A stretch of DNA of 64,000 nucleotides from an uncultured Fibrobacter sp. Lineage in GTDB: Bacteria > Fibrobacterota > Fibrobacteria > Fibrobacterales > Fibrobacteraceae. Positions 44,194 to 52,059 of the stretch are shown in pieces. The translations under genes and the position numbers were made by a program. The first letter of the stretch is position 1, and each line of letters opens with the position of its first letter. The notes under the pieces were generated by a model. The model was not told where the DNA came from and searched no databases. It saw only the letters and a program-made list of their open reading frames with translations. Location: contig CAKUXP010000002.1 in NCBI GenBank assembly GCA_934700345.1, positions 121,816-185,815 on the forward strand. The letters are read 5' to 3'.

Positions 44194-44201
44194 TATATTT
44201 C
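44194..44201 (+). promoter_or_regulatory. Putative -7/-10 element TATATTTC
   Basis: TATATTTC 26 nt before the lipoprotein ATG at 44228, with a GGGAG ribosome site between them. Confidence 0.35.
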
Positions 44202-44227
44202 AAAAGCAAATCATTTGGGAGAATTTT

Positions 44228-46009
44228 ATGAAAACGTTTCGCCTTGCGACATCTTTTTCGGCAATCGCCTTGTTGCTTGCTGCATGTTCCGACAGCGGCT
44301 CTTCTTCGGGTGGTTCGAATTCCGGACCAAACCCAATCGATAAAATCGAAGTCGGAGCCTGTGAAAACATTGAAGACCCGACGTTGAACGCCCAGGTTGT
44401 CGAAGCGACCGATTCCCTCGTCCGTTTTGTCTTTGGAATCGCGGAAGCGCCCGAAGATCTCGAAGCGTTGCAGAACAGTGCCGAAAAGGCGAAGGTCATT
44501 TTCAAGAAAGCGCTGGACCGCTACCCGAACAGTTGCGATGCCCAGTTGGGACTTGCCGCCGCGCAAATCGCGGACATCGTGAACAACAAGGATGTCGGCG
44601 TCATCTACAACGCCTTTGCAAACGGCAGCGAAGACGAGAAGGCTTCTCTCTTCAACATTCGGAAAAACTATGCGGAATCGGCTCTTTCGGCGGCGGTGCG
44701 GGCAAAGGATTTGGGCGACAAGCTCATCACCGACCGCGTCCAGGAAATCATTGCGGGCAAGGCGCTTCCGTCGATTGATTCCGCCATCTACCTTTTGAAC
44801 AATATCCGCCAGAGCAAGGATTATGCATTCTCTTACGAAATGGAAAATCTGGAAATTTATCTCGGGCAGGGAGAACTCGCCCTTTCTGTCGGTACGCTGA
44901 ACGCTCTCAAGGCTTTCCTTACCGTTGTCGCGTCCTTCAATCTGGATGCGTCGAGCGACCGTTCCTATGATTGGCTGGTGACAAGTATTGACTGGAATGA
45001 TTCGTATGTTAGGGACACTGTCCTGACTGCGGAACAAAAGGCCGCTTTGAAACATTACGCTTCGCTTTTTGAGAAAACGTCTCCGTTTCTTTCCGTCAAG
45101 GATTCGTGGAAATCCGCATACAAGTCGGTCCCGGACATTCTCGACAGCGCGATTGAAAATTTGAAGGAAAGCTACGCCTATCTGCTTGGACAGGCGGAAT
45201 CGGGAAATGCGTCCAGCCTTTCGCCTTTTGTCGGGAACAGCGAAGAAGCGGATTTCTATACCGAGGAAATCGAAAAGACTTTGGGAATTCTGGATTCGGT
45301 CCAGAGGGTGCTTCACGGAACGATGACGGTTTACCATGATGGCGAAGAAATTCAAATCGATGTCCGGAAATTTTTTGACATGACGGACGGCTTCCAAAAA
45401 TATCTTCCTTATCACAAATTAAACCCGGTCGATTCCTGGATGGAGTCGCTGACGGATCCGAAACCGAAATACATCTCGTGGATTACCGCGGAAGAATATG
45501 AATCTAGATACAGCCTCTATGCGGAAAATGCGGTTGTCGAAGCGGCGAAAACGCAGTTGAACTTGCCCATTACTTCGGGAGAATTTTCTTTTTATGGAAT
45601 GGATAGAATCTTTTTATACCATGGTGATGAATACATGGCAAACGCTTCTCTCGAATGGAATGGCTGCGAATTTTCCATCCAGAAAAACGTTTTTTTGGAT
45701 GAACCGTCGGCTTGGATTTCTCTGGACTCTTCGATCTGCAAAGTGGAGAACGGAACGGCAAAATTCAAGGCGGTCAATGCGGACTTGCTGGCAAATCCGT
45801 TCAACTTTACGGATAAAGACGGCAACGTGACGTCTTCGTTCTCGGATTTTGACCAGGATGTCTTGATGCTTAAGAGGAACGATGCGGAAAAGGAAGAATT
45901 TGTCGCCCTGATCGAAAGAACGGTGATTTTCCCGGATCCCACATTCCAAGGAGTTCTCCCGGGAATGAATCAGCACAGGCTTTCCGTGATTCTTGCCGGC
46001 CTTATCTAG
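44228..46009 (+). CDS. Large lipoprotein of unknown function
   Basis: 593 residues from the ATG at 44228. Lipobox LLLAAC (cysteine about 19) followed by a serine/glycine stretch. The next 400 residues are helix-rich; the segment ALDRYPNSCDAQLGLAAAQIADI looks like a tetratricopeptide-type repeat and the FISUMP domain is absent. The C-terminus appears beta-rich. The following gene, an outer-membrane protein, starts 17 nt after the stop, so both may form one envelope system. I do not recognise the family. Confidence 0.6.
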   Translation: MKTFRLATSFSAIALLLAACSDSGSSSGGSNSGPNPIDKIEVGACENIEDPTLNAQVVEATDSLVRFVFGIAEAPEDLEALQNSAEKAKVIFKKALDRYPNSCDAQLGLAAAQIADIVNNKDVGVIYNAFANGSEDEKASLFNIRKNYAESALSAAVRAKDLGDKLITDRVQEIIAGKALPSIDSAIYLLNNIRQSKDYAFSYEMENLEIYLGQGELALSVGTLNALKAFLTVVASFNLDASSDRSYDWLVTSIDWNDSYVRDTVLTAEQKAALKHYASLFEKTSPFLSVKDSWKSAYKSVPDILDSAIENLKESYAYLLGQAESGNASSLSPFVGNSEEADFYTEEIEKTLGILDSVQRVLHGTMTVYHDGEEIQIDVRKFFDMTDGFQKYLPYHKLNPVDSWMESLTDPKPKYISWITAEEYESRYSLYAENAVVEAAKTQLNLPITSGEFSFYGMDRIFLYHGDEYMANASLEWNGCEFSIQKNVFLDEPSAWISLDSSICKVENGTAKFKAVNADLLANPFNFTDKDGNVTSSFSDFDQDVLMLKRNDAEKEEFVALIERTVIFPDPTFQGVLPGMNQHRLSVILAGLI

Positions 46010-46026
46010 GATAGAAAGCCGAATAC

Positions 46027-47454
46027 ATGAAAAATTTTCTCGTTTTTGCCCTGGCCTTGGCGACATCTCTTTTCGCCGGCTGGAGCGAAGCGGGAAGCGT
46101 CCGCTGTCGCGGACTTTTTTTGTGGAACGGGCAATATGCGAGGGCAAACGCATCGGGCTGTCAAGTTTCCGACACCTTGCAGACGGATCCTCTTCTCTTT
46201 GACGTCGGATTTCAGCGATACCGGGCAAATATTGCCTGGGAAAATTTTTGGCGGCTTGATGCGGACGCTTTGCTTGAAAATGCGCATTTCGGCGTACGGG
46301 GAAATTTTCGAAATCTCTTTCTCGGTGCGAACTTTTCGGGTGGGCGTGACTTTTTGCGGTCGGGAATCGTTTCGGAAATCCACACCGGCGATTCCTTGCT
46401 CTTTTTAGGCGTGAAGCTGGAACGCGTTTCGGTTGGAGGTCTTCAGGCGACATGGACGAGCGAAAAGAAAAATAATGTTCTCGATACGGTAGATCTAATC
46501 TATCGCGGAAATTTTCTCGGTCGGGGAATTTTTCTTGGAAGCCGATTGCGAAAGCATACCTTTCAAATCGAAGGAAACTTTTGGAAATCGAGGCGCGAAC
46601 CTCTTGGTGACGATGTCTATGCCGTTCGGGATTCTTCGAGTCTTTTCCGGTTTCGCTCCGAATATGAATACCTGTCTAGCTGGGGAACTTTTTCTGCGGA
46701 TTTCTTTTGGGTGAGCCTGAATTCACGCTTTTTTGGCATTCGAACCGAAAATGGCAAGTCCAAGCGATTTTCCTTTGTTCCGGTCAGGGCGGATGTCGAA
46801 GGTTTTGATGTCTTTTGGAAAAACTCTTTTTTGAAAATTCAAACGGGCGGTTTTTTCTTGCAAAGCAATTTCCCGCATCACAAGGAACGCTTTTACGAAA
46901 CGCTCGCTCCCAACCGAATTTTGGACTATTCCCTGTTGCAGGCTTTTTCCTTCAGCTATTTTAAACGCGACTATCGGATTTTTGGCGAAGCGAACGGCTT
47001 TCTGTCCTATCTTAAACTGGAAAAGGATTTTGCGTTTTCTCCCGGAAATTTTCTTGTGCAGCCGGGAATCTCTGCGAATTTCATTTATGCGCAAGGTGAA
47101 TTTGACGCGACCCTTGAATCCGTAACGACATCCATCTTTTTACGAAAGACGCGGACTACCGATTATGACGGAAATTTCAAGGCTGCCGGTGCGATTGCGA
47201 ATCTATCTCTTGTGATCAAGACGCCAAAACGAAAACTTTTCCTCGCTGCGGATTGCTTTCAGATTATCCCGATCCTTGTTGTCAAAAATTTCACGAAGAC
47301 TTTGGAAAACGGTCATAAACAAAATGTCAGCCCGGGACATTCTTCGGGTTCTGGGACATCATCGGATAAAAACTCATCGCTCCACAGGAAAGAGCGTCTT
47401 CCGATTTTCAAGACCGGTTTTGCCACCGACATTTCTATCGGATTTCATTTTTGA
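46027..47454 (+). CDS. Predicted outer-membrane beta-barrel protein
   Basis: 475 residues with a signal peptide (cleavage after FAG, about residue 18). The body alternates short hydrophobic/aromatic strands (NFRNLFLGANFSGG, FRFRSEYEYLSSW, FRFRSE) and charged turns, and ends in phenylalanine (SIGFHF), all as in outer-membrane barrels. A serine/glycine-rich loop lies near 440-455. The upstream lipoprotein is probably its operon partner. Its 3' end overlaps the ABC ATPase gene on the other strand by 20 nt. No specific family recognised. Confidence 0.6.
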   Translation: MKNFLVFALALATSLFAGWSEAGSVRCRGLFLWNGQYARANASGCQVSDTLQTDPLLFDVGFQRYRANIAWENFWRLDADALLENAHFGVRGNFRNLFLGANFSGGRDFLRSGIVSEIHTGDSLLFLGVKLERVSVGGLQATWTSEKKNNVLDTVDLIYRGNFLGRGIFLGSRLRKHTFQIEGNFWKSRREPLGDDVYAVRDSSSLFRFRSEYEYLSSWGTFSADFFWVSLNSRFFGIRTENGKSKRFSFVPVRADVEGFDVFWKNSFLKIQTGGFFLQSNFPHHKERFYETLAPNRILDYSLLQAFSFSYFKRDYRIFGEANGFLSYLKLEKDFAFSPGNFLVQPGISANFIYAQGEFDATLESVTTSIFLRKTRTTDYDGNFKAAGAIANLSLVIKTPKRKLFLAADCFQIIPILVVKNFTKTLENGHKQNVSPGHSSGSGTSSDKNSSLHRKERLPIFKTGFATDISIGFHF

Positions 47455-48391
47455 AGCAGTAGGCGAAATGGCTTTCGTTTCCGATTCGCGGAGGATATTC
47501 TGCACACCGGGCTTCGGCTAGTCGGCACCGGGCAGCAAATCGGCAGCCTTTGACAAATTCTGACGGAGCGGGAACGTTGCCAGGGATGGGTTTCATCTCG
47601 GAGAGTTCCGAGAGCCCTTTGGGAATCGCAGCGATAAGCCCTTGCGTATAAGGATGCATTGGCTGCAGGATGACGTCGCGGCTAGGTCCGCTTTCGACGA
47701 TTCTTCCTGCATACATCACGGCGACCCGTTGGGCGTATTGGGCGACGATTCCCATGTTGTGCGTAATCAGGAGAACCGCAGTCCCGGATTTTTGCGCCAT
47801 GCTTTTTAGAACCTGGAGTACCATCGCCTGCACGGTCACGTCGAGGGCTGTTGTCGGCTCGTCGGCGATAATCAGTTTCGGATTTGGGAGAAGTGCCATG
47901 ACGATGCAAATCCGTTGAAGCATTCCGCCGCTCATCTCGCAAGGATAGGCGGAGAGAATTCGCTCCAAGTCAGAAAATCCGGCGGATGCAAGCCCTTTGC
48001 GAATTTTTTCCAGTGCGTCCTTTTCGCTGCATTCCGGCAAGGTTTCTCGCAGCTGGCTTCGAATGGTTCGGACCGGATCGAGCGCCTGCATCGGTTCCTG
48101 GAAAATTACGGAAATCCGATGCCCACGGATCTTTTGCAATTCGGGAACGGAAAGTTTCAACAAGTCCGCATCCTCAAAAAAAACGGTTCCCGAAACGACC
48201 TTGGCGGAAGGTCTCGGCAAAAGTCCGACGAGGCTCATTGCGGTGACGCTTTTTCCGCATCCCGACTCTCCGACGAGTGCAAAGAATTCCTCGTCTCGAA
48301 TGTCAAACGAAACGTTGTCCGTCACCTGGATTGGATGTTCCTTTCCAAACGCGACCGAAAGGTTTCGGACCGAGAGGATCGTGTCACTCAT
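47435..48391 (-). CDS. Peptide-type ABC transporter ATPase (DppD/OppD family)
   Basis: 318 residues from the ATG at 48391. Walker A GESGCGKS, signature MSGGMLQR, Walker B LIIADEPTTALDVTVQ, switch histidine LLITHN, and the C-terminal oligopeptide-transport extension with GCRFAARC and a second CxxxP-type cysteine cluster. It energises import of peptides or related solutes. The start overlaps the stop of the permease gene by 8 nt. The second ATPase usual for this family is not adjacent, nor is this one the fused YejF form. Confidence 0.87.
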   Translation of the reverse strand: MSDTILSVRNLSVAFGKEHPIQVTDNVSFDIRDEEFFALVGESGCGKSVTAMSLVGLLPRPSAKVVSGTVFFEDADLLKLSVPELQKIRGHRISVIFQEPMQALDPVRTIRSQLRETLPECSEKDALEKIRKGLASAGFSDLERILSAYPCEMSGGMLQRICIVMALLPNPKLIIADEPTTALDVTVQAMVLQVLKSMAQKSGTAVLLITHNMGIVAQYAQRVAVMYAGRIVESGPSRDVILQPMHPYTQGLIAAIPKGLSELSEMKPIPGNVPAPSEFVKGCRFAARCRLAEARCAEYPPRIGNESHFAYCFKNEIR

Positions 48392-49421
48392 AGCGATCTC
48401 CCGATTTCGGGTCCATCGCGTCGCGGACGCCTTCGCCGACAAATGTCGTGAGAAGCAGCGTGACGAAAAGGGCCAGAACGGTGCTGATTGAAATCCACGG
48501 CGCATACAGGTTATTGAGACCCTGGCTCATCAGTTCTCCCCATGACGGGGTGGGAGGTTCTAGGCCAAAACCCAGAAAATCCAGGGATGTCAAGCTGCCG
48601 ATTCCGCCGATAAGCGTAAAGGGGAAAAGAGAAATTACCGGGGTGAGGGCGTTCGGGAGCATTTCCCGGAAGAAAATGTGCAAATGTCCGAGTCCGAGCA
48701 TTTTCGCAGCCCGGACGTATTGTTGCGAGCGTAACTTCAGATATTCCGCGCGCATGTAGTAGCTGAGCGATATCCAGTTGAAAATCGCCATGATGACGAT
48801 GAGAAGAAAAAAGCTCCGCCCGTAAATCGACCCGATGAGGATAACCACATAGAGAAACGGCAGGGATGACCAGATTTCGATGCCGCGTTGCATGAAAACA
48901 TCCCATTTTCCGCCTAGATATCCCTGGATTCCCCCGATGATGATTCCCAAAAAAGTTCCGAGGACGGTCAGGAGCAGGCTGAAGCTCATGCAGATTCGAA
49001 AACCGTGGATGAGCCTCGCGAGCACGTCGCGTCCGTTCGCATCGGTTCCAAGCAGGTGGGAACGGCTCGGGGCAAACGGCGGGGGACCATCCAAGGAAAG
49101 GTCCGCTTTGAGAGGATCCTTCGCTATCGGAGGCATCAGCGCCCAGACATTTTTTCCTTCCGCTTTTGCTTCACGGAGAAGCGCCGGGTAGTCCGGCTCC
49201 GTGTGGTAAATCCCGCCGAATTCCGTTTCCGGGTAGGTGACGAATGCCGGGAAATAGGTCTTGCCTTCAAAGCGCAAAATCAGCGGCTCATCGTTTACGA
49301 GCCACGGAGAAAGCAGAGAAAGCGCATACGCGACAATCAAGATGCAGAACGAGTGGAAGGCCAACCGGTTCGTTCGAAAGCGGTTCCATTTTTTTCTCAT
49401 TTCGGGAGAAAGTACCATCAT
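48384..49421 (-). CDS. ABC transporter permease, YejE/DppC type
   Basis: 345 residues from the ATG at 49421, two nt after the upstream permease stop. N-terminal segment and first helix (KKWNRFRTNRLAFHSF) followed by a large periplasmic part with EGKTYFPAFVTYPETEFGG, typical of YejE, then five helices with HLLGTDANGRDVLARLIHG and the EAA loop (MLGLGHLHIFFREMLPNAL). YejE-type transporters import microcin C-like peptides or oligopeptides. An upstream in-frame start at 49454 would overlap yejB. Confidence 0.85.
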   Translation of the reverse strand: MMVLSPEMRKKWNRFRTNRLAFHSFCILIVAYALSLLSPWLVNDEPLILRFEGKTYFPAFVTYPETEFGGIYHTEPDYPALLREAKAEGKNVWALMPPIAKDPLKADLSLDGPPPFAPSRSHLLGTDANGRDVLARLIHGFRICMSFSLLLTVLGTFLGIIIGGIQGYLGGKWDVFMQRGIEIWSSLPFLYVVILIGSIYGRSFFLLIVIMAIFNWISLSYYMRAEYLKLRSQQYVRAAKMLGLGHLHIFFREMLPNALTPVISLFPFTLIGGIGSLTSLDFLGFGLEPPTPSWGELMSQGLNNLYAPWISISTVLALFVTLLLTTFVGEGVRDAMDPKSGDRYE

Positions 49422-49423
49422 TT

Positions 49424-50437
49424 TTACCCGAACCGAATCCGCGGATCGACCCACGTATAGAGAATGTCGCTGAAAAGCCGCCCGACCATTGCAAGTACGC
49501 TCGAAAGCAGGATGATTCCCATCACCACGTTGTAATCGCGGTTCACCATTGAATTGTAGTAGAGAAGCCCCATGCCGTCGATGTCGAAAACCTTTTCGAT
49601 GAGCAGCGCCCCCGCAAAAAGTAGGGAAAAAATTTCGGAAAGCCGCGTTACAATGGGAATCAGGGCGTTTCGGAGCGCATGGCGCACCAGGGCTTCGCGG
49701 AACGAAAGCCCCTTGGCGAGAGCCGTCCGCATGTATTCCCTGCCCAGTTCTTCGAGAACGCTGTTCTTCATCAGAAAGGTCAAAAACGCAAATTCGCCTA
49801 TCATGTAGCAGAGCATCGGAAGCGTCCAGTGCGAAACGATGTCAAGGATTTTTTCGACGAAAGAAAGCTCCTCGAAATTTTCGGAAACGATTCCGCCGAG
49901 CGGAAAGATGTCGAAGAACGAACCGCCGGCCAAAAAGATAATCAGCAAAATGCCTAGCGCATAGCCGGGCATCACGTAGCCGGAAAAAATCGCCATGGAA
50001 GAAATCTTGTCGAACAGTGAATTGTTTTTTACCGCTTTGGCGAGACCGAGCGGGACGCAGACCAGATAGCTCAGGAAAAAGGATGAAAGCCCAAAGGCGA
50101 GCGAAACGGGAAACCGCGAAGAAATCACGTTCCACACCGGAAGCCCGTAGGTATAGGAAGTTCCCAGGTCTAGGTGAAGGACATTCCACAGCCAGACGAG
50201 GTAACGTTTCCACGCCGGCTTGTCAAAACCGAAATAGCTCTGGATCTGCGCGATCTGTTCCGGGGAAATCGAACGGGAAGCCGAAGCGCCTCCGTGGGCG
50301 GATGCTGCCTGGACTTTGGCGACCATCTCCTCGACAGGTCCGCCAGGAATCAGCTGGATCAGGGCAAAGCAGACGATTGAAATCCCGAGCAGCGTGGGAA
50401 TCATCAACAGGAGCCTGCGGAGAATATAAGCCTTCAT
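49424..50437 (-). CDS. ABC transporter permease, YejB/DppB type
   Basis: 337 residues from the ATG at 50437. MKAYILRRLLLMIPTLLGI is the typical N-terminus; GPVEEMVAKVQA and the glycine/serine insertion are YejB-like. Six helices and the EAA loop (ALAKGLSFREALVRHALRNAL) are present. First gene of the three-gene operon; no periplasmic binding protein precedes it, the upstream gene on this strand being a FISUMP lipoprotein 67 bp away. Confidence 0.85.
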   Translation of the reverse strand: MKAYILRRLLLMIPTLLGISIVCFALIQLIPGGPVEEMVAKVQAASAHGGASASRSISPEQIAQIQSYFGFDKPAWKRYLVWLWNVLHLDLGTSYTYGLPVWNVISSRFPVSLAFGLSSFFLSYLVCVPLGLAKAVKNNSLFDKISSMAIFSGYVMPGYALGILLIIFLAGGSFFDIFPLGGIVSENFEELSFVEKILDIVSHWTLPMLCYMIGEFAFLTFLMKNSVLEELGREYMRTALAKGLSFREALVRHALRNALIPIVTRLSEIFSLLFAGALLIEKVFDIDGMGLLYYNSMVNRDYNVVMGIILLSSVLAMVGRLFSDILYTWVDPRIRFG

Positions 50438-50503
50438 CACGGAGAAAATCTAGAATATTCCACTTCGCTGACCGGGCTTTTTGTGGACGGTTGCAGGGAA
50501 CTT

Positions 50504-51715
50504 TTAATTGGAATCCTTGACGCAACGGATTGAATATGAACGTACGCTGAAGTATTGGTCGTTGATGGCTTGGTAGGCGCTAAAAAACATGTCCGTTTTA
50601 TTGTAGTATAGGCTCCAGTAGTAGGCGATGACGCGTGTCTCCCACGTAGAGCTCCAGAAGTTTGCTCCGTTAAGGACTTGGTCGAATGTTTCGCCATTGC
50701 GGTAGCCTGCCGGGAGAGCTCCGAAGCCAAAAGCGTCCGAACCGCCTGTTTTGCCGTTGTGTTCTGTCCAGCCATTTGCCGATTTTAGCGCATAGCCAAC
50801 AAGATCCGTATTGCCTTTAACAAAATTAATCAAAATGCGCCATTCTGCCTCGCTCGGCAGGTGCCAGCCGTCCGGGCAAGCTCCGCGAACAGGATCTGTC
50901 GGGGAACAATTTTCGTTAAAGCCGCCGCAACCTGTCGTTAGCGTGTCCATCGCCGCCGCCCATGTGTAAAGACGCCCGTACTTGGCGCAGGAATCCGCAG
51001 AATTATTGTAGCAGAAGCTCAAGGTATCCGGCATGTAGGCGTAGTTTAGGTTTTCCGCCATCCAGACTTGCGAACCTATCGTGGTAAAACTGTAGATCGA
51101 ACCGTCACGGACATCGCAAAATTCCTTTGAAAGAACATAAGACTTTCCGCCACATAGCGCGACGACCGAATCTTCGTAGCAGAAGCTTGAATTCTTGTTA
51201 TAAATCTTTCCTCCGCAGATGTACAAGGCAACCGAATCTTTGCCGCAGACCTGCGTCACAGAGCCGTCGCCGATGTCGATAATCGTGCAACTTTCGCCGT
51301 CCTTTCCGTTCAACCCGTCTTTTCCGTTCAACCCGTCCTTTCCGTTCAACCCGTCTTTTCCGTTCAACCCGTCCTTTCCGTTCAACCCGTTTTTTCCGTT
51401 TAACATCACGCCGACCGAGTCCCCGCCGCAGACGATTTTAAAGCCCGAACTGTCCGCAAGAAGTTCTGTGGCGCACGAAGCCTTTTCCGTTGCCGAAACG
51501 TTCTGCCACGCGGAATCCGCACACACATAAATAGCGTTTTCGTTCGAAGCGAATTTCATCTCGCCAGAAAGTTCTGCGGTGCATTTCCCGAGCGAATCCG
51601 CGGATGCCACGATTTCCAGCCCGGAGGTTTCCTGCGTTACCTTGGTAACGTCATCGCCGCAGGCGGAAAGGATTAAAACGGAAAGGCTAAAAGCGGTTAG
51701 GTGAATTTTAGTCAT
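50504..51715 (-). CDS. FISUMP lipoprotein with collagen-like repeats
   Basis: 403 residues. Lipobox ILSAC (cysteine about 19), then a region with three similar SAD/CGGDS segments, then six hexapeptides of the form NGKDGL (about residues 106-141), which read as Gly-X-Y triplets. Further cysteine-paired CGGK segments and a complete FISUMP domain follow (VRDGSIYSFTTIGSQVWMAEN, CPDGWHLPSEAEW, NFWSST, SIRCVKD). It is probably a surface-exposed stalked lipoprotein. The DNA repeat is described separately. Confidence 0.8.
   Translation of the reverse strand: MTKIHLTAFSLSVLILSACGDDVTKVTQETSGLEIVASADSLGKCTAELSGEMKFASNENAIYVCADSAWQNVSATEKASCATELLADSSGFKIVCGGDSVGVMLNGKNGLNGKDGLNGKDGLNGKDGLNGKDGLNGKDGESCTIIDIGDGSVTQVCGKDSVALYICGGKIYNKNSSFCYEDSVVALCGGKSYVLSKEFCDVRDGSIYSFTTIGSQVWMAENLNYAYMPDTLSFCYNNSADSCAKYGRLYTWAAAMDTLTTGCGGFNENCSPTDPVRGACPDGWHLPSEAEWRILINFVKGNTDLVGYALKSANGWTEHNGKTGGSDAFGFGALPAGYRNGETFDQVLNGANFWSSTWETRVIAYYWSLYYNKTDMFFSAYQAINDQYFSVRSYSIRCVKDSN
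51299..51404 (-). repeat. 18-bp tandem repeat encoding NGKDGL
   Basis: Five to six copies of an 18-bp unit. Neighbouring units alternate between CGTCTTTTC and CGTCCTTTC at one position, so the higher-order period is 36 bp. The last unit encodes NGKNGL. Confidence 0.85.
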
Positions 51716-51893
51716 TGTATTTCCTTGCTTTAATTTTATCTAAAAATAACATCGTTTTGTTTAAATCGTTTGTAGTTTGTTGTAAAATTCATCAAATGAA
51801 TTTGCTTGTGCGCTTCACCCTTGACAAAACGGCTGAAATTTTCTCTTTTTGTTTTAAACAAACAGAAGTTTAACCTTTTTTGGAGATAATCCT

Positions 51894-51989
51894 ATGCCTT
51901 GCGGAAAGAAAAGAAAGCGTAAGAAGATTGCGACTCATAAGCGGAAAAAACGTCGTCGTCGCGATCGCCAGAAAAAGAAAATCCGCTAA
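51894..51989 (+). CDS. Small basic AURKAIP1/COX24-domain protein
   Basis: A 31-residue protein, 20 of its residues Lys or Arg: it begins MPCGKKRKRKKIATHKRKK. This matches the tiny ribosome-associated proteins annotated as AURKAIP1/COX24-domain in Bacteroidota and relatives. A GGAG ribosome site lies 8 nt upstream and a good terminator follows, so it is an independent gene. A ribosomal role is inferred from composition and family resemblance. Confidence 0.8.
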   Translation: MPCGKKRKRKKIATHKRKKRRRRDRQKKKIR

Positions 51990-52016
51990 TTAGCCGGTTT
52001 CTTTTTAAGACAACGG

Positions 52017-52045
52017 AAAAGGAATGCCGCACAAGCATTCCTTTT
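52017..52045 (+). terminator. Terminator after the small basic protein gene
   Basis: AAGGAATGC and GCATTCCTT form a perfect stem around CGCACAA, followed by TTTT. Confidence 0.85.
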
Positions 52046-52059
52046 GAATTTTAAAAGCT

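Noticed and set aside
43481..45415. 644-codon minus-strand frame covering the DUF975 gene and most of the lipoprotein gene
   Set aside because: Only the part from the ATG at 44104 with AGGAGG reads as DUF975 protein; the rest is antisense to the clear lipoprotein gene at 44228.
51299..51404. Regular repeats that could be mistaken for a CRISPR array
   Set aside because: Units are contiguous without spacers and encode NGKDGL in frame.
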